Assembly (NCBI GenBank): GCA_034008185.1
Contig: CM067086.1
Location: 67,316,286-67,380,285, forward strand
Direction: 5' to 3'
DNA: 64,000 nt
Source: Gorsachius magnificus
Taxonomy: Eukaryota; Chordata; Aves; Pelecaniformes; Ardeidae
Shown: positions 1-17,390 of the stretch, piece after piece
How the letters are laid out: every line of letters begins with the position of its first letter
Numbering within the stretch: the first letter of the stretch is position 1
Position numbers and translations under genes: made by a program
Notes under the pieces: model-generated
The model's database searches: none
Told to the model about the DNA's origin: nothing
What the model saw: the letters and a program-made list of their open reading frames with translations, nothing else

Positions 1-150
1 CACAGCATCCCAGGCTGCAAACTTTAAATTTCCTTGTAAAAGTGGTGTAGCTGCTGCTCTGGGCACCTCTGCGTCACCCGGGTGCCTGCCCCAGGGGGAT
101 GGGGGTGCTGGGGGAGCAGGAGCATGGTGCCTGACCCCATGGGGTCGTTA

Positions 151-402
151 GAGTGGTTCCAAAGAATGTTTATCAATATGGTGATAGGTGCTTTATATAT
201 ATAAATATAAATATATAAAATATATATATATATGGAGAGCACGGAGAGAAGGAATGGGCCTGGGAAGGGGCCATGAGAGTGGTTCCAAAGAATGTTTATC
301 AATATGGTGATAGGCGCTTTATATATATAAATATGTATATATAAAATATATATATATGGAGAGCACGGAGAGAAGGAACGGGCCTGGGAAGGAGCCCTGG
401 GA
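151..402. repeat. 126-bp tandem duplication with AT-rich core
   Basis: Two near-identical copies (151-276 and 277-402) beginning gagtggttccaaagaatg; each holds a (TA)n-rich stretch that could fold as a hairpin or cruciform. It lies in PYGL intron 2. Bases 1-150 and 403-781 show nothing else recognisable. Confidence 0.85.
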
Positions 403-781
403 GACCTGCCCAAAACGCCTGGGACCACGAGAGCAGCACCCTCGGTTTGGCTGGGTGCCCCCCTTGCCTGATCTCCTCCACGGCGAGGTCAAGGACGTGT
501 GTGTCCCTCGGAAAGGCTGCTGGTGTGACTTAAACACCAGAGCTGGCCCCTGCCAGAATGTGGAGTGGCAGGGGAGAAGAGGACCTGCTTTGGGTGCAAA
601 TCCCCAGCCGCAGGGATGGGTCTTGGCGGTTCGGGTGCCTTTCCACCCCTCCCGGAGCCCAGCTGCAAGGGGGGATGGCAGCGGTGGGCGCAGGGCAGCA
701 CCCAGGGGTGCGTGGCTGCCCTCGGCGGGGCTGGGCACGGTGAGAGCCTCCAGCCCATCCCCTTCTCCTTCTTGGCTGTAG

Positions 782-8902
<8,121 letters not shown>

Positions 8903-9100
8903 GGGCAGGGAGCTGCCACCGGCCGGAGCCAGGGGCTGGGAGCACATGCGCTGTAAAATTGGCTCTGCTGTCTCGTCTCTGCGTTGCTGCTACTGGCTTT
9001 CCTACGGACGGGGAACGGGGGGGGGGGAGGGAATTTTTATAACACAAATGACACGCGGAAAGCAAAACCGCGTCATCCTGTTGCTTGCATAGGTGCTAAA

Positions 9101-9106
9101 AATAAA
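9101..9106 (+). terminator. PYGL: PYGL poly(A) signal
   Basis: AATAAA about 200 bp after the PYGL stop codon, the first canonical hexamer on this strand; cleavage expected near 9120. Confidence 0.75.
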
Positions 9107-9514
9107 AGCGCCGTTGGGAGTCCCAGGGGCTGTTAGCTGGAGCCTAAAATTAGGGACTGGGCTCACTTGCACCAACGCTAAGGCTGAGAGGGGGCGCAGG
9201 GGTTGAGCTGCTGGGGCTCAGGGCGGGCAGCACAGCTGGGCACAGCTGGCTGAGCCCTTGCAGGCCATGCTGAAGCAGGACAGGGCGTGCAGCTCTTGCC
9301 AGTCCTGAGGAATCGGTACCGGGAGGGGGGTTAAGGGGTGTTTGCAGCCAGGCCCATGGACCCCCACACACACTGCCCCATAGGATGCTCCTGGGCACCG
9401 CCTGCGTGGTCCTGGCCCAGGAGCAGCACCCGGATGGCAGCAGCAGCTCCGTCCCCTGAGTAACCTGCAGCATCCTCGAGGCAGCGGGCGGATTAGAAAA
9501 GGTTCTCAGTAGTT

Positions 9515-9520
9515 TTTATT
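9515..9520 (-). terminator. ABHD12B: ABHD12B poly(A) signal
   Basis: tttatt on the plus strand is AATAAA on the minus strand, 87 bp beyond the ABHD12B stop. The 9107-9514 gap between the facing poly(A) signals holds no recognisable gene. Confidence 0.75.
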
Positions 9521-9606
9521 GCATACAGCAGTAAGTTCAGTGCAAGAAAGGGTTCCCGGTGTGGGCTGGAGGGAGTGCTCGTGGTGGCTGCAGGCAGCAG
9601 CTGGCG

Positions 9607-9628
9607 TCACTTCATGTTCAAGAAGTCT
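9607..9628 (-). CDS. ABHD12B: ABHD12B exon 13 with stop
   Basis: 22 coding bases after acceptor cgttgcag: DFLNMK then TGA at 9607-9609. The short RDFL-type end resembles ABHD12B; ABHD12 has a longer acidic tail. Confidence 0.88.
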
Positions 9629-12600
9629 CTGCAACGAGAGGCAATAAATCTGGCACTGTGTCCTGTGCTGCTGGAGCTCCGGATTTCTGATCCCTGGATG
9701 GGGATCTGAGCTGGGCTTAAGGGCAAAGCTGCATCGCTGCACCCAGGGCAAAGAGGAGCTGGGGGCTTGTCCCCAGGGCCACCTCCCCATGACACCTGGG
9801 CCAAGGACAGGCTTGGGGCAGTGAGGAGCTCAAAAATCGCTGCCAGCAAGCATGGTAGGGAGGGGAAGGAGCAGGGGGAAGGCATCCGCATGGTTGCAGC
9901 AGGGGAGGATGCACCCATGGAAGAAGAGGCCAAGGATCATTCTGTGCCCCCCCTTACCCCCCCCCCCATTTCTGCAGAGCAGCACTTACTTCACCAGGGC
10001 AGGCAGCTCTGGGTTGAATGAGATGTAGTCATGACCCAGACCCAGCTTTTTGGGAAAGGTAATGAACTTCACCTTGGTTTTGTCCTTGTAGGCGCTGCGT
10101 GCGGTCTCAAAGAGCTGTCATGGGGTGGGGGGCGCAGTTAGGAGCATGTACAGGGGACCCCAAACCCCTCCCCAGCACCCGGGGGCCAGCCACTCCCCCC
10201 ATCCCTCCCCTTCAGCCCCCCCAAAACCAGGCTAAACCAGTGCCCATCCCTGTTAATGCCGAGGGGAGGCGATGGTGGTCCCCACCTCGCGGCCCAGGTG
10301 TGGAGGCAGCACAGCATCATCTTCTGCATGCAGGATGAGGAGGGGGCAGGTCAGCACCTTCACGCTGCAGGCAGCAAGCACAGCACTGAGGAGTCACCCC
10401 CAGAGCCAATGGACCTGTGGGGGCCTCCCTGGGTGCTGCTAAAACCCCCACAGGAACCCTGACACTGCCCTCCCCCCCAAGCCCACCGGTGGTTAAGGGC
10501 AGTTGAACTGCCCCAGGGTGATGCCCATGCTGCTCGCCCCAGCACAGCACCCTAATAACCCAACACAGGGTGCTCAGGCTTTTTAAAAAAAAAAAAAACA
10601 AAACCCACCCATGAACCACGTAGCTTTTAGCAAAGGCACCCACAAACACGGATGGGGCAGGACCCTGCTGCCACAGCGTGCGTACACCACAGCGTGGGTG
10701 GGACTCAAGCACGTAGCGCTCAAAAAAAAAAAAAAATAAAAAATATGTTGGCTTCTGGACTTTGCCGTAGTAATATTGATATCTGAAATAATGCCAATCA
10801 AAAAAGCCACTTTTAAAGCATGAGTAAGCTGGGCAAACACAAAGAAGAGTGCAGGGATTGCATGGTGTGACAAGTCAGGGCAGGTTTAGGTTGGACATTA
10901 GGAAAAACTTCTTCACTGAAAGGGCTGTCAGGCTCTGGAATGGGCTGCCCAGGGAGGTGGTCGAGTCCCCATCCCTGGAGGTATTTAAAAGAAGGATAGA
11001 TGAGGTGCTTAGGGCCAGGGTTTAGTGGTGGGATGGCAGGGTTAGGTTAAAGGTTGGGCTTGATGATCTTAAAGGGCTTTTCCAACCAAAGTGATTCTAT
11101 GACTCTGTGTCCAACCCACCCTGCCTCGGCCGGCCCCACAGGGCTGGCTGCGCCCCCAGCCCTCCGGGCACTCACTTCTCATTGCTGCGGAAGAACATGT
11201 TGCCCAGAGCTAGCGAGTCCAGGATGAGGTACTCGAAACCTGGGAACTGGCGGTAGATCTGCCAGGGAGAGAGTTGGGGGGGATGCTAAGTCATGGCTTT
11301 GATTGCTGCACCCTTCCCTTGCTGGGGATGGGGACCCCCCCCATGGGCAGAACCCCCCCACCCATCAATGCTGGGGGAACCCCTCGGGCAGAGCCCCTGG
11401 GCTCACCTTGGTGAGGGGGATGTGGGCAGCCGCCTCGCGAATGTTGGTGTAGGGTGATTCCAGGACGACAGCATCAAGCTGGACCCCTGTGGGCAGAGCG
11501 GGGCGAGAGCAGGCATGGCTGGGGGGGTGGGGGGGGGGGCATCACCCCCCCGCCCGGGGCTGCTGCCACGCTCCCATCCCAGGCAGCAGCCGTGAGGCTG
11601 AGATGCCCTCATCCCTCTAAGGAGGATGGGGACAGCCCCTTGTCCCTGCCGCAGGGGCCAAGCCTGATGCTCGAGCAGAGAGCAATGGGGCTCCCCAGCT
11701 CCTCTGCAGACCCCAAAATCGGTCCAGGGGCGTGTAGAGCCTGGGGGGGGGGGGGACATGACACAACACTGCGCGGGGCCAACCCAGCCCCGCTGGCCCT
11801 TACCTCGCTCCTCCTGCAGTTTCCTTGCCGCGTTCGTGGCAATCCTGCAAGAAGAGAGATGGAGGGGAGGGGGGGTGATGCCCCGGTGAGGCGCACAGCA
11901 CCCTCCAACTCCCCCCCTTGCACACGAGGTTTTGCTTTGCAGGTGCCTCCACCAAGGAGCTGCTCCCAGCCCTTGGTCCATCCCGGGTGGCACCGGTCTG
12001 GCAGCAGCGTCACAGCCCGGGGACCAGCTGTGAGCTCCTGCATCAGCCAGCACCCGCGGGGCATAAAGCCCGCTGTCACCCAGCCCCGCACCTACCCTGT
12101 CCCCAAGGAATGTCCCCAGAAGAGGATGCTGCTGTTCCCACTCCGCGCTTTGGCCCAGTCGTAGAGCGCCAGGACGTCCGTGGTGAAGCCGCTCTCCGTG
12201 GGGTGCCCGCTGGAGTCCCCGTAGCCTGCCGGGGACATGGCTGGCCGTCACGACCCGGGTGGGACACTGGCCCTGAGGGGGGGGGGTGTCACTCAGTGAG
12301 AGGCTGGGGGGGGTTACTTTACCTCTGTAGTCGAGAGCCAGGATGTGGAAGTCAGCAGCCCCCATTGTCTGTCAGAGGAGGGCACCGTGTTACGTCCTGG
12401 GGGGGGAGGGATGCATCCCAGGGCCCCCCAGCATGGCCAGGTTCACTCTGCCCAGGGTCCCTTACCCTGGGGGGAGTGAGCCTTACCCTGCAGGGGACCG
12501 CTTACCTTCAAGAACTGGACACGGTGGCTCGCAGCCCTGATGGGGAAAGGGAGGTCAGAGCTTGGGGGAGGACTCTCCGGGACCCTCCCCTCCAGCGCCG

Positions 12601-13781
12601 GCTCAGGCAAGGAACTGGGGTGGCCTTTTCCCAGGAGGGGAGAGCTGGATGCTCTGGGGTGGGTGGGTTTTCAAATTCCCCTTTAACTCAGAGGGATTTC
12701 CCTCCAGCCGGGGGGTCAGAAACCGCTGATGGCTGCACCAAGTTTGCTCGTTCTCACCCCACGCAGAGCCGGTGCCTGCGAACGGCCACCGCACCCATCC
12801 TGCCCTGGCAGAGGCATGCACGGTGCTGGCCCCCCGGGTACTCGCCTGGTCCCCCCGTTGCCGTGCAGGTAGATGATCACAGGGTGAGCGTCAGCAAGTG
12901 CCTCCTCGTACCAGCGCTGGTCCTTGCCCCACGCCTCGGCCCCTCTGCTGCCCGGCACTGTGTGCCTGGGGGGAGCAGAGCGGGGTTACCCCAGGGGGGC
13001 TCCAGCCAGCTTAGCCAGGACAGCGGCGTAGCCACGTGGCTGTGCCCACCCGGGTGGCCGGGGTGCTCTGCTCACCAGATGCCAACCGTGATGCCCGGCT
13101 CGGTGGCGAGGTACAGGCTGATGGTGTTGTTCAGCAGCAGCTCCGGCCGCCGAAGGTCCACGAAGAAGGGGAAGGCCACTGATGGAGAAACCACAACCAT
13201 CACGCGGGCAACCCAGAACCCCTCCTACCCAGCTGCTTCTGCACATTTTCCAAAGCAACACGTTATGTTTTTTGAAATAATTTGCCCGCAAGCCAAGGGC
13301 CATGCTCCGGGAGTGGGTAGGCAAGCACAGCCCTTTGCCATCTCCTCCCACCTGGATTTCTTGCCCCGTTGAGGCTCTGCGTGCCCAGATGTGTCGCAAT
13401 TAGGCAGTAAACAGGGTCGGTGGCACCGGGTTATTACAGCTTGCAAAACACGAGGCGCCAACAGGAAAGGTCCCTCCGTGCCTCCTCTGCAAGCCCACGG
13501 CAAAGGGGGGCTTGGACAGGGGCTGTCCCGGTGCCGCCCGGGGTGCTGGGTGCAGCCCCACCCACGTTTTGGGGACACCCTCCCCTCCCAGCCCCCTGCC
13601 TGCTGAAATCCAGGGTGGGGCTCTCCCGGTTGGAACAGCCCCGGGGCACTCACAGAAATTCAGGAAGACGAATTTGGTGAGCAAGACCGGGAAGAGGCGG
13701 ATGAGGAAAGGCACGGAGATGTAGATGAGGAGCAGGTCCAGGAGGAGGGTGCGCAGGCGGGGGCACCAGGCCAGCCAGCCC
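9607..13781 (-). CDS. ABHD12B: Abhydrolase domain-containing protein 12B (exon 1 unresolved)
   Basis: Alpha/beta-hydrolase, the paralogue of lysophosphatidylserine lipase ABHD12; a membrane serine hydrolase whose substrate is not settled. Twelve exons read on the minus strand join to 328 codons plus a stop. In order: a hydrophobic segment ([16 protein letters not shown]) like the ABHD12 membrane helix, FFVDLRRPE, the IIYLHGN oxyanion strand, LALDYRGYGDSSG, GHSLGTG with the nucleophile Ser (codon 12107-12109), LHAEDD with the acid (10316-10318) and LGLGHD with the His (10031-10033). [13 protein letters not shown], the LFETARSAY block and a short end at KDFLNMK resemble ABHD12B more than ABHD12. 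All three catalytic residues are intact, so an active enzyme is expected. The start codon was not found; about 20-60 N-terminal residues are missing. Confidence 0.93.
9990..10114 (-). CDS. ABHD12B: ABHD12B exon 12 (catalytic His)
   Basis: Acceptor tgacag, donor gtaagt. Encodes [20 protein letters not shown], then [20 protein letters not shown]. The His of GLGHD (codon 10031-10033) is the expected general base. Confidence 0.93.
10286..10364 (-). CDS. ABHD12B: ABHD12B exon 11 (catalytic Asp)
   Basis: Acceptor cctgcag, donor gtgggg. Encodes [20 protein letters not shown] and PHLGRE; the last Asp of HAEDD (10316-10318) is the expected acid. Confidence 0.93.
10874..11107 (+). mobile_element. CR1 LINE 3' fragment in ABHD12B intron
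   Basis: Same 230-bp 3' end class as at 1411, antisense to ABHD12B, between exons 10 and 11. Confidence 0.9.
11176..11258 (-). CDS. ABHD12B: ABHD12B exon 10
   Basis: Acceptor ctggcag, donor gtgagt. Encodes [20 protein letters not shown] and MFFRSNE. Confidence 0.92.
11407..11486 (-). CDS. ABHD12B: ABHD12B exon 9
   Basis: Acceptor cccacag, donor gtgagc. Encodes [20 protein letters not shown] and HIPLTK. Confidence 0.93.
11804..11844 (-). CDS. ABHD12B: ABHD12B exon 8 (41-bp microexon)
   Basis: Acceptor cttgcag, donor gtaagg. Encodes [13 protein letters not shown]. Confidence 0.9.
12096..12225 (-). CDS. ABHD12B: ABHD12B exon 7 (nucleophile elbow)
   Basis: Acceptor ccggcag, donor gtaggt. Encodes [20 protein letters not shown], then [20 protein letters not shown] and GT. 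The Ser of GHSLG (codon 12107-12109) is the catalytic nucleophile. Confidence 0.95.
12323..12368 (-). CDS. ABHD12B: ABHD12B exon 6
   Basis: Acceptor tgacag, donor gtaaag. Encodes [15 protein letters not shown], the central beta strand and DYRG turn. Confidence 0.92.
12506..12536 (-). CDS. ABHD12B: ABHD12B exon 5 (31-bp microexon)
   Basis: Acceptor ccatcag, donor gtaagc. Encodes [10 protein letters not shown]; human ABHD12B has a very similar AASHRLKLVK here, from memory. Confidence 0.88.
12846..12965 (-). CDS. ABHD12B: ABHD12B exon 4 (GC donor)
   Basis: Acceptor cccccag. Encodes [20 protein letters not shown], then [19 protein letters not shown]. The frame and the next exon require the exon to end at ...accag with a gcgagt donor, a GC-AG intron. 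Confidence 0.9.
13076..13178 (-). CDS. ABHD12B: ABHD12B exon 3
   Basis: Acceptor tccatcag, donor gtgagc. Encodes [20 protein letters not shown], then [13 protein letters not shown] and two bases of Trp. Confidence 0.92.
13654..13781 (-). CDS. ABHD12B: ABHD12B exon 2 (membrane segment)
   Basis: Acceptor ccttgcag, donor gtgagt. Encodes [20 protein letters not shown], then [20 protein letters not shown] and NF: a basic flank followed by a long hydrophobic helix. Its first base completes a codon from the unidentified exon 1. Confidence 0.88.
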
Positions 13782-15130
13782 CTGCAAGGAAGGCACCTTG
13801 TTAGCACGTGTCCCCCCCCGCCCCAAGGGCTTTGGGGGTCCCCATTCCCAACCCCAGGCGTGATGGCTGGATACAGTGGCTTTTCCCCCGCAAGGGCCTG
13901 AGGCTGCCATTTGTGTCCCCCTGGGACCGGGAACTGGTTCCCCATGCCGGGGTTGTGTTTGGGTTTTGGGGAATGGAGCTGAGGTGTCGGAGCAGCACCA
14001 CCATGACACGGCGTCATGAGAGGCCGGGACCCGGATCCCTGCAGCCTCCCACGGGATGCCGGCAGGCGGGAAGGGCAAGGCATGTGCCAGGGCCAGGAGC
14101 TGCAAGACAAACCGGCAATAAGGAGCGACCCATACTCTGTGGCAACACCCCGAGCCGCGGCTGGTGAGACACAGTCAGGGAGGTGTCCCCAAGCTCGGCA
14201 CCAAGAGCCTCTGCCATTCTCCAGGGATGAGGAGGAAAGCTGGGAAAGGGGCACGGGGAGCCCACAGCAACACGGGAGAAACCGGTCCCCGGAGCGATGT
14301 CCCTCAGTGCCACCAGCACAGGGTGGGGAGCGTGACCACCTCCCGCAGCATCCTGCCCCAAAGGGCTGGGGGACGCATCCAGCCACCCCGGGCCCTCTGC
14401 AGCGAGCCACCGGCCAGCCCCAGCCTCCAGGAAGGAAGGGAAAGGATAGCCAAGAGCTGCAGATTGCCCGGCATCAACGTCCCGCGTGGGCTGACAGCGC
14501 CAGGCGATGGGGTAACTACTCTGGGCGTCGGGGGATTTAGGGCAGGGGTTTCTGACAGACGTCCAAGCACAGCTCGGTCCCTGCCAACGCACGCCCGGGG
14601 TCACCGGCACTCCCGCAGAAGCGGATTTAGTCCATTGCCTGCCCTGGGGAATGATGCAAGATGCTGAGAAAGGGTTGCAAAGGCGGTGCCAGGGCAATGG
14701 TCCCCCGGGCACAGGCATCTTCCTGGGAGGCTGCAGGGTGGCGTGAGCTGTGCCAGAGCCATGGGGGGAGCTCCTCAAACCCCAGTTGCACCCCGAGACT
14801 TTGGTCTGAGCAGTCCCGCTGTACACTGGCAGCAATGGGCCAGCAATGCCCGCCCGCTCGCTGCAGTTAATTATGAGGTGCTGCTCTTGGTCTACACCTA
14901 ATAGTCAAGTGCAGAGGCGAGTGCTCACGCCCGCCCTTGCACAATACCTGCTGCAGGTGAGAACTGACGGGTCCGGACCGGGGGGGGGACACGAACAAGG
15001 GGACCAAGGGGCACCTCTGACAGCTGGCATGGCAACAGGCCCCACGTGGCATCATGAGGACAGCAAGGGGATGGGGGACACAGCCACAGCATGGGGGAGG
15101 GGGGGGGCTGGCTGCGCTATCGGAGCACGG
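13782..15130. other. ABHD12B 5' intron region, nothing recognised
   Basis: Between exon 2 and the minisatellites. GC-rich, with long accidental frames but no consensus exon that could be joined to exon 2. Confidence 0.4.
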
Positions 15131-15445
15131 TCATGGCAGGGTGACGTGGGGACATAGCCACGGTATGGGATCACAGCTGTGGCTGGGTGCGTGGGGACAT
15201 GGCCACGCTATGGGATTACAGCCACAGCTGGGTGACATGGGGACATGGCCACGCTACGGGATCAGGCCGTGGCTGGGTGACGTGGGGACATGGCCACGCT
15301 ATGGGATCAGGCCGTGGCTGGGTGACGTGGGGACATGGCCACGCTATGGGATTACAGCCGCGGCTGGGTGACGTGGGGACATGGCCACGCTATGGGATCA
15401 CGGTCATGGCAGGGTGATGTGGGGGCATGGCCGTGGTATGGGATG
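15130..15445. repeat. 45-46 bp minisatellite, about 7 units
   Basis: Unit core gtgacgtggggacatggccac at 15141, 15187, 15232, 15277, 15322, 15368 and 15414, with point differences. It lies just inside the ABHD12B transcription unit if the CpG island at 15540 is the promoter. Confidence 0.9.
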
Positions 15446-15539
15446 CAGCAGGGTGGCACGGCCGTGGCCAGGGGGACACACACGGGGTCATGGGCCCAGC
15501 AAGGTGACGAGGCCACGGCGTGGGGACACGGGCAGCACC

Positions 15540-15830
15540 GGGAGGGCACACCGCACAGGGACCCGGACCCGGTCCCGGGGAGCGCAGCGCGGCGGCGGCG
15601 CCGCCCGGCCCCGCCCACGCCCCCAGGCCCCGCCCCACGCCCCCAGGCCCCGCCCACATCCGCCGCTCGCAGGCGCCCTCCTGGCAGCAGGCCACGCCCC
15701 CATGCGGAAGCCACGCCCTCTTCCCGATCCGGTGCGCATCGGGGGCGGGGCCGCGGCCGCCCACGTGGTGTCGCCGCGGCCTCCCCGGAGCCTAGGGCCG
15801 GCAAGGGCCGTGTGTCCGTGTTCCCCCCCC
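15540..15830 (-). promoter_or_regulatory. ABHD12B: CpG island, likely ABHD12B promoter
   Basis: Very CpG-dense segment with repeated GC-box motifs (gggcggggcc on the minus strand at about 15600-15660) and no TATA box. It lies upstream of ABHD12B exon 2 at the right distance for a first exon, but no open frame with a phase-2 donor joining exon 2 could be chosen. Confidence 0.55.
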
Positions 15831-16130
15831 CCAGGAAGGGCTGCACGTCCCCATGTCCCCCAGCAAAGGCTGCACGTCCCTATACCCCCCCCCAGCAAGG
15901 GCTGCAGGTCCCTGTCCCCCCCCCAGCAAGGGCTGTAGGTGCCTGTGTGTCCCCCCCCCCCAGCAAGGGCTGTAGGTGCCTGTGTGTCCCCCCCCCCAGC
16001 AAGGGCTGTAGGTGCCTGTGTGTCCCCCCCCCAGCAAGGGCTGTAGGTGCCTTTCCCGCCCCCCAGCAAGGGCTGCAGGTCCCTGTCCCCCCCCCAGCAA
16101 GGGCTGCAGGTCCCTGTCCCCAGGGCTGTG
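15829..16130. repeat. 31-37 bp C-rich minisatellite, 8-9 units
   Basis: Units of poly-C (7-11) followed by agcaagggctgtaggtgcc. The minus strand carries regularly spaced runs of seven or more G, a G-quadruplex-prone pattern, directly beside the ABHD12B CpG island. Confidence 0.88.
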
Positions 16131-16993
16131 CCAGGGGGACCACAGGGCCAGCAGCAAGGTGACACGCCAGGAAAGTCAGCCTTGCCACGGCAAGGAGCGC
16201 ACAGGGAAAATTCCAGCTTAAAAAAAACCAACTGAAATTAAAAAAAAAAAAAAGGTTTCAAACCAAAGCCGGATTCTCCACCAGCAGAGGTTGTCCCTTG
16301 GTTCCATGGGAAGGGCAGAATCCTGCTGCTGGTTCCCCTCTCAGCCGCGACTCCCGCCTGCAGCTCTCTCAGGCTGAGTCAGCCCCAAACTTTTCAGGTT
16401 GAAAGTTCCCATCAGGAAAGAAACATCCCCATTTTACCGGTATCCCCTGCGCAACTTTGCCAGGCAGAGGAGAATGCGCTGCTGGGATGTGGGCACCTGG
16501 GGCTGGGCCATCGCCTGCTAATGGGGGCAGCAAGCGAGGGGGCTTCGTTAAATATGCGACGGGAGGACTGGCAGCGAAGCGTCTCTGTGGAGGAGCAGCC
16601 CCCCCCCCCCCCCCCCCCGCTGCCGGTTCAACCTGCTCTTCTCTCCCGTGCTGCTTTTCATAGAGTCATTTAGGTTGGAAAAGACCTTTAAGATCATCAA
16701 GTCCAACCGCTTATCCTGAGTTCACAGCGTGTGCCGGGCTGCTCCTGCGATTTTAGCTGAGCTCCGGGGCCAGGCGAGGTGGGAAGCGATGGTGGGACAA
16801 GGTGCTGAGGCAAGGCAGGGTGCTGAGGTGCGGCTGCGTGAACCCGTGTGGTTTACGCAGACGCAGCCTGCTCCAAGCCCCGAACACAAATCCAAAAGCC
16901 AAACAGGTCCGGTCAAACCGGGGCCACCGGGGCCGTGGGCAGGTGGGTGCGCGTTCCCCGTCTGCAGGTGTTGCAATGAGGTGGCAGAAGCCA
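16131..16993. other. Intergenic, one CR1 tail only
   Basis: Between ABHD12B and NIN. Holds a minus-strand CR1 tail at 16659-16716 and a poly-C run near 16600; no gene seen. Confidence 0.5.
16659..16716 (-). mobile_element. CR1 LINE 3' tail remnant
   Basis: catagagtcatttaggttgg followed by aaaagacctttaagatcatc, the reverse complement of the CR1 end. Confidence 0.8.
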
Positions 16994-17390
16994 GCGACCA
17001 GTTGCAATTCCCATGCCATGGGGGCAGGACAGCAGAGCCACCAGCTGCAATTCCCGTGCCACGGGGTCAGGACAGCAGAGCCACCAGCTGCAATTCCCGT
17101 GCCATGGGGGCAGGACAGCAGAGCCACCAGCTGCAATTCCCGTGCCATGGGGGCAGGACAGCAGAGCCACCAGCTGCAATTCCCGTGCCACGGGGGCAGG
17201 AGGCCAGCAGAGCCACCAGCTGCAATTCCCGTGCCATGGGGGCAGGACAGCAGAGCCACCAGCTGCAATTCCCATGCCATGGGGGCAGGACAGCAGAGCC
17301 ACCAGCTTCAATTCCCGTGCCAGGGGGCAGGACAGCAGAGCCACCAGCTGCAATTCCCGTGCCACGGGGGCAGACGGCCAGCAGAAGCAA
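16994..17390. repeat. 43-bp minisatellite, 9 units
   Basis: Unit core ccaccagctgcaattcccgt with the motif gcaattccc at 17004, 17047, 17090, 17133, 17176, 17222, 17265, 17308 and 17350; one unit has a 3-bp insertion. Each unit carries a CAGCTG E-box. Intergenic between ABHD12B and NIN. Confidence 0.95.

Noticed and set aside
11918..13372. 484-residue plus-strand frame
   Set aside because: Lies antisense to six conserved ABHD12B exons; GC-rich sequence makes long accidental frames common here.
15488..15830. ABHD12B exon 1 with an ATG near 15700 on the minus strand
   Set aside because: Several ATGs and open frames exist, but none shows a clear donor in the phase needed to join exon 2, nor recognisable protein similarity.
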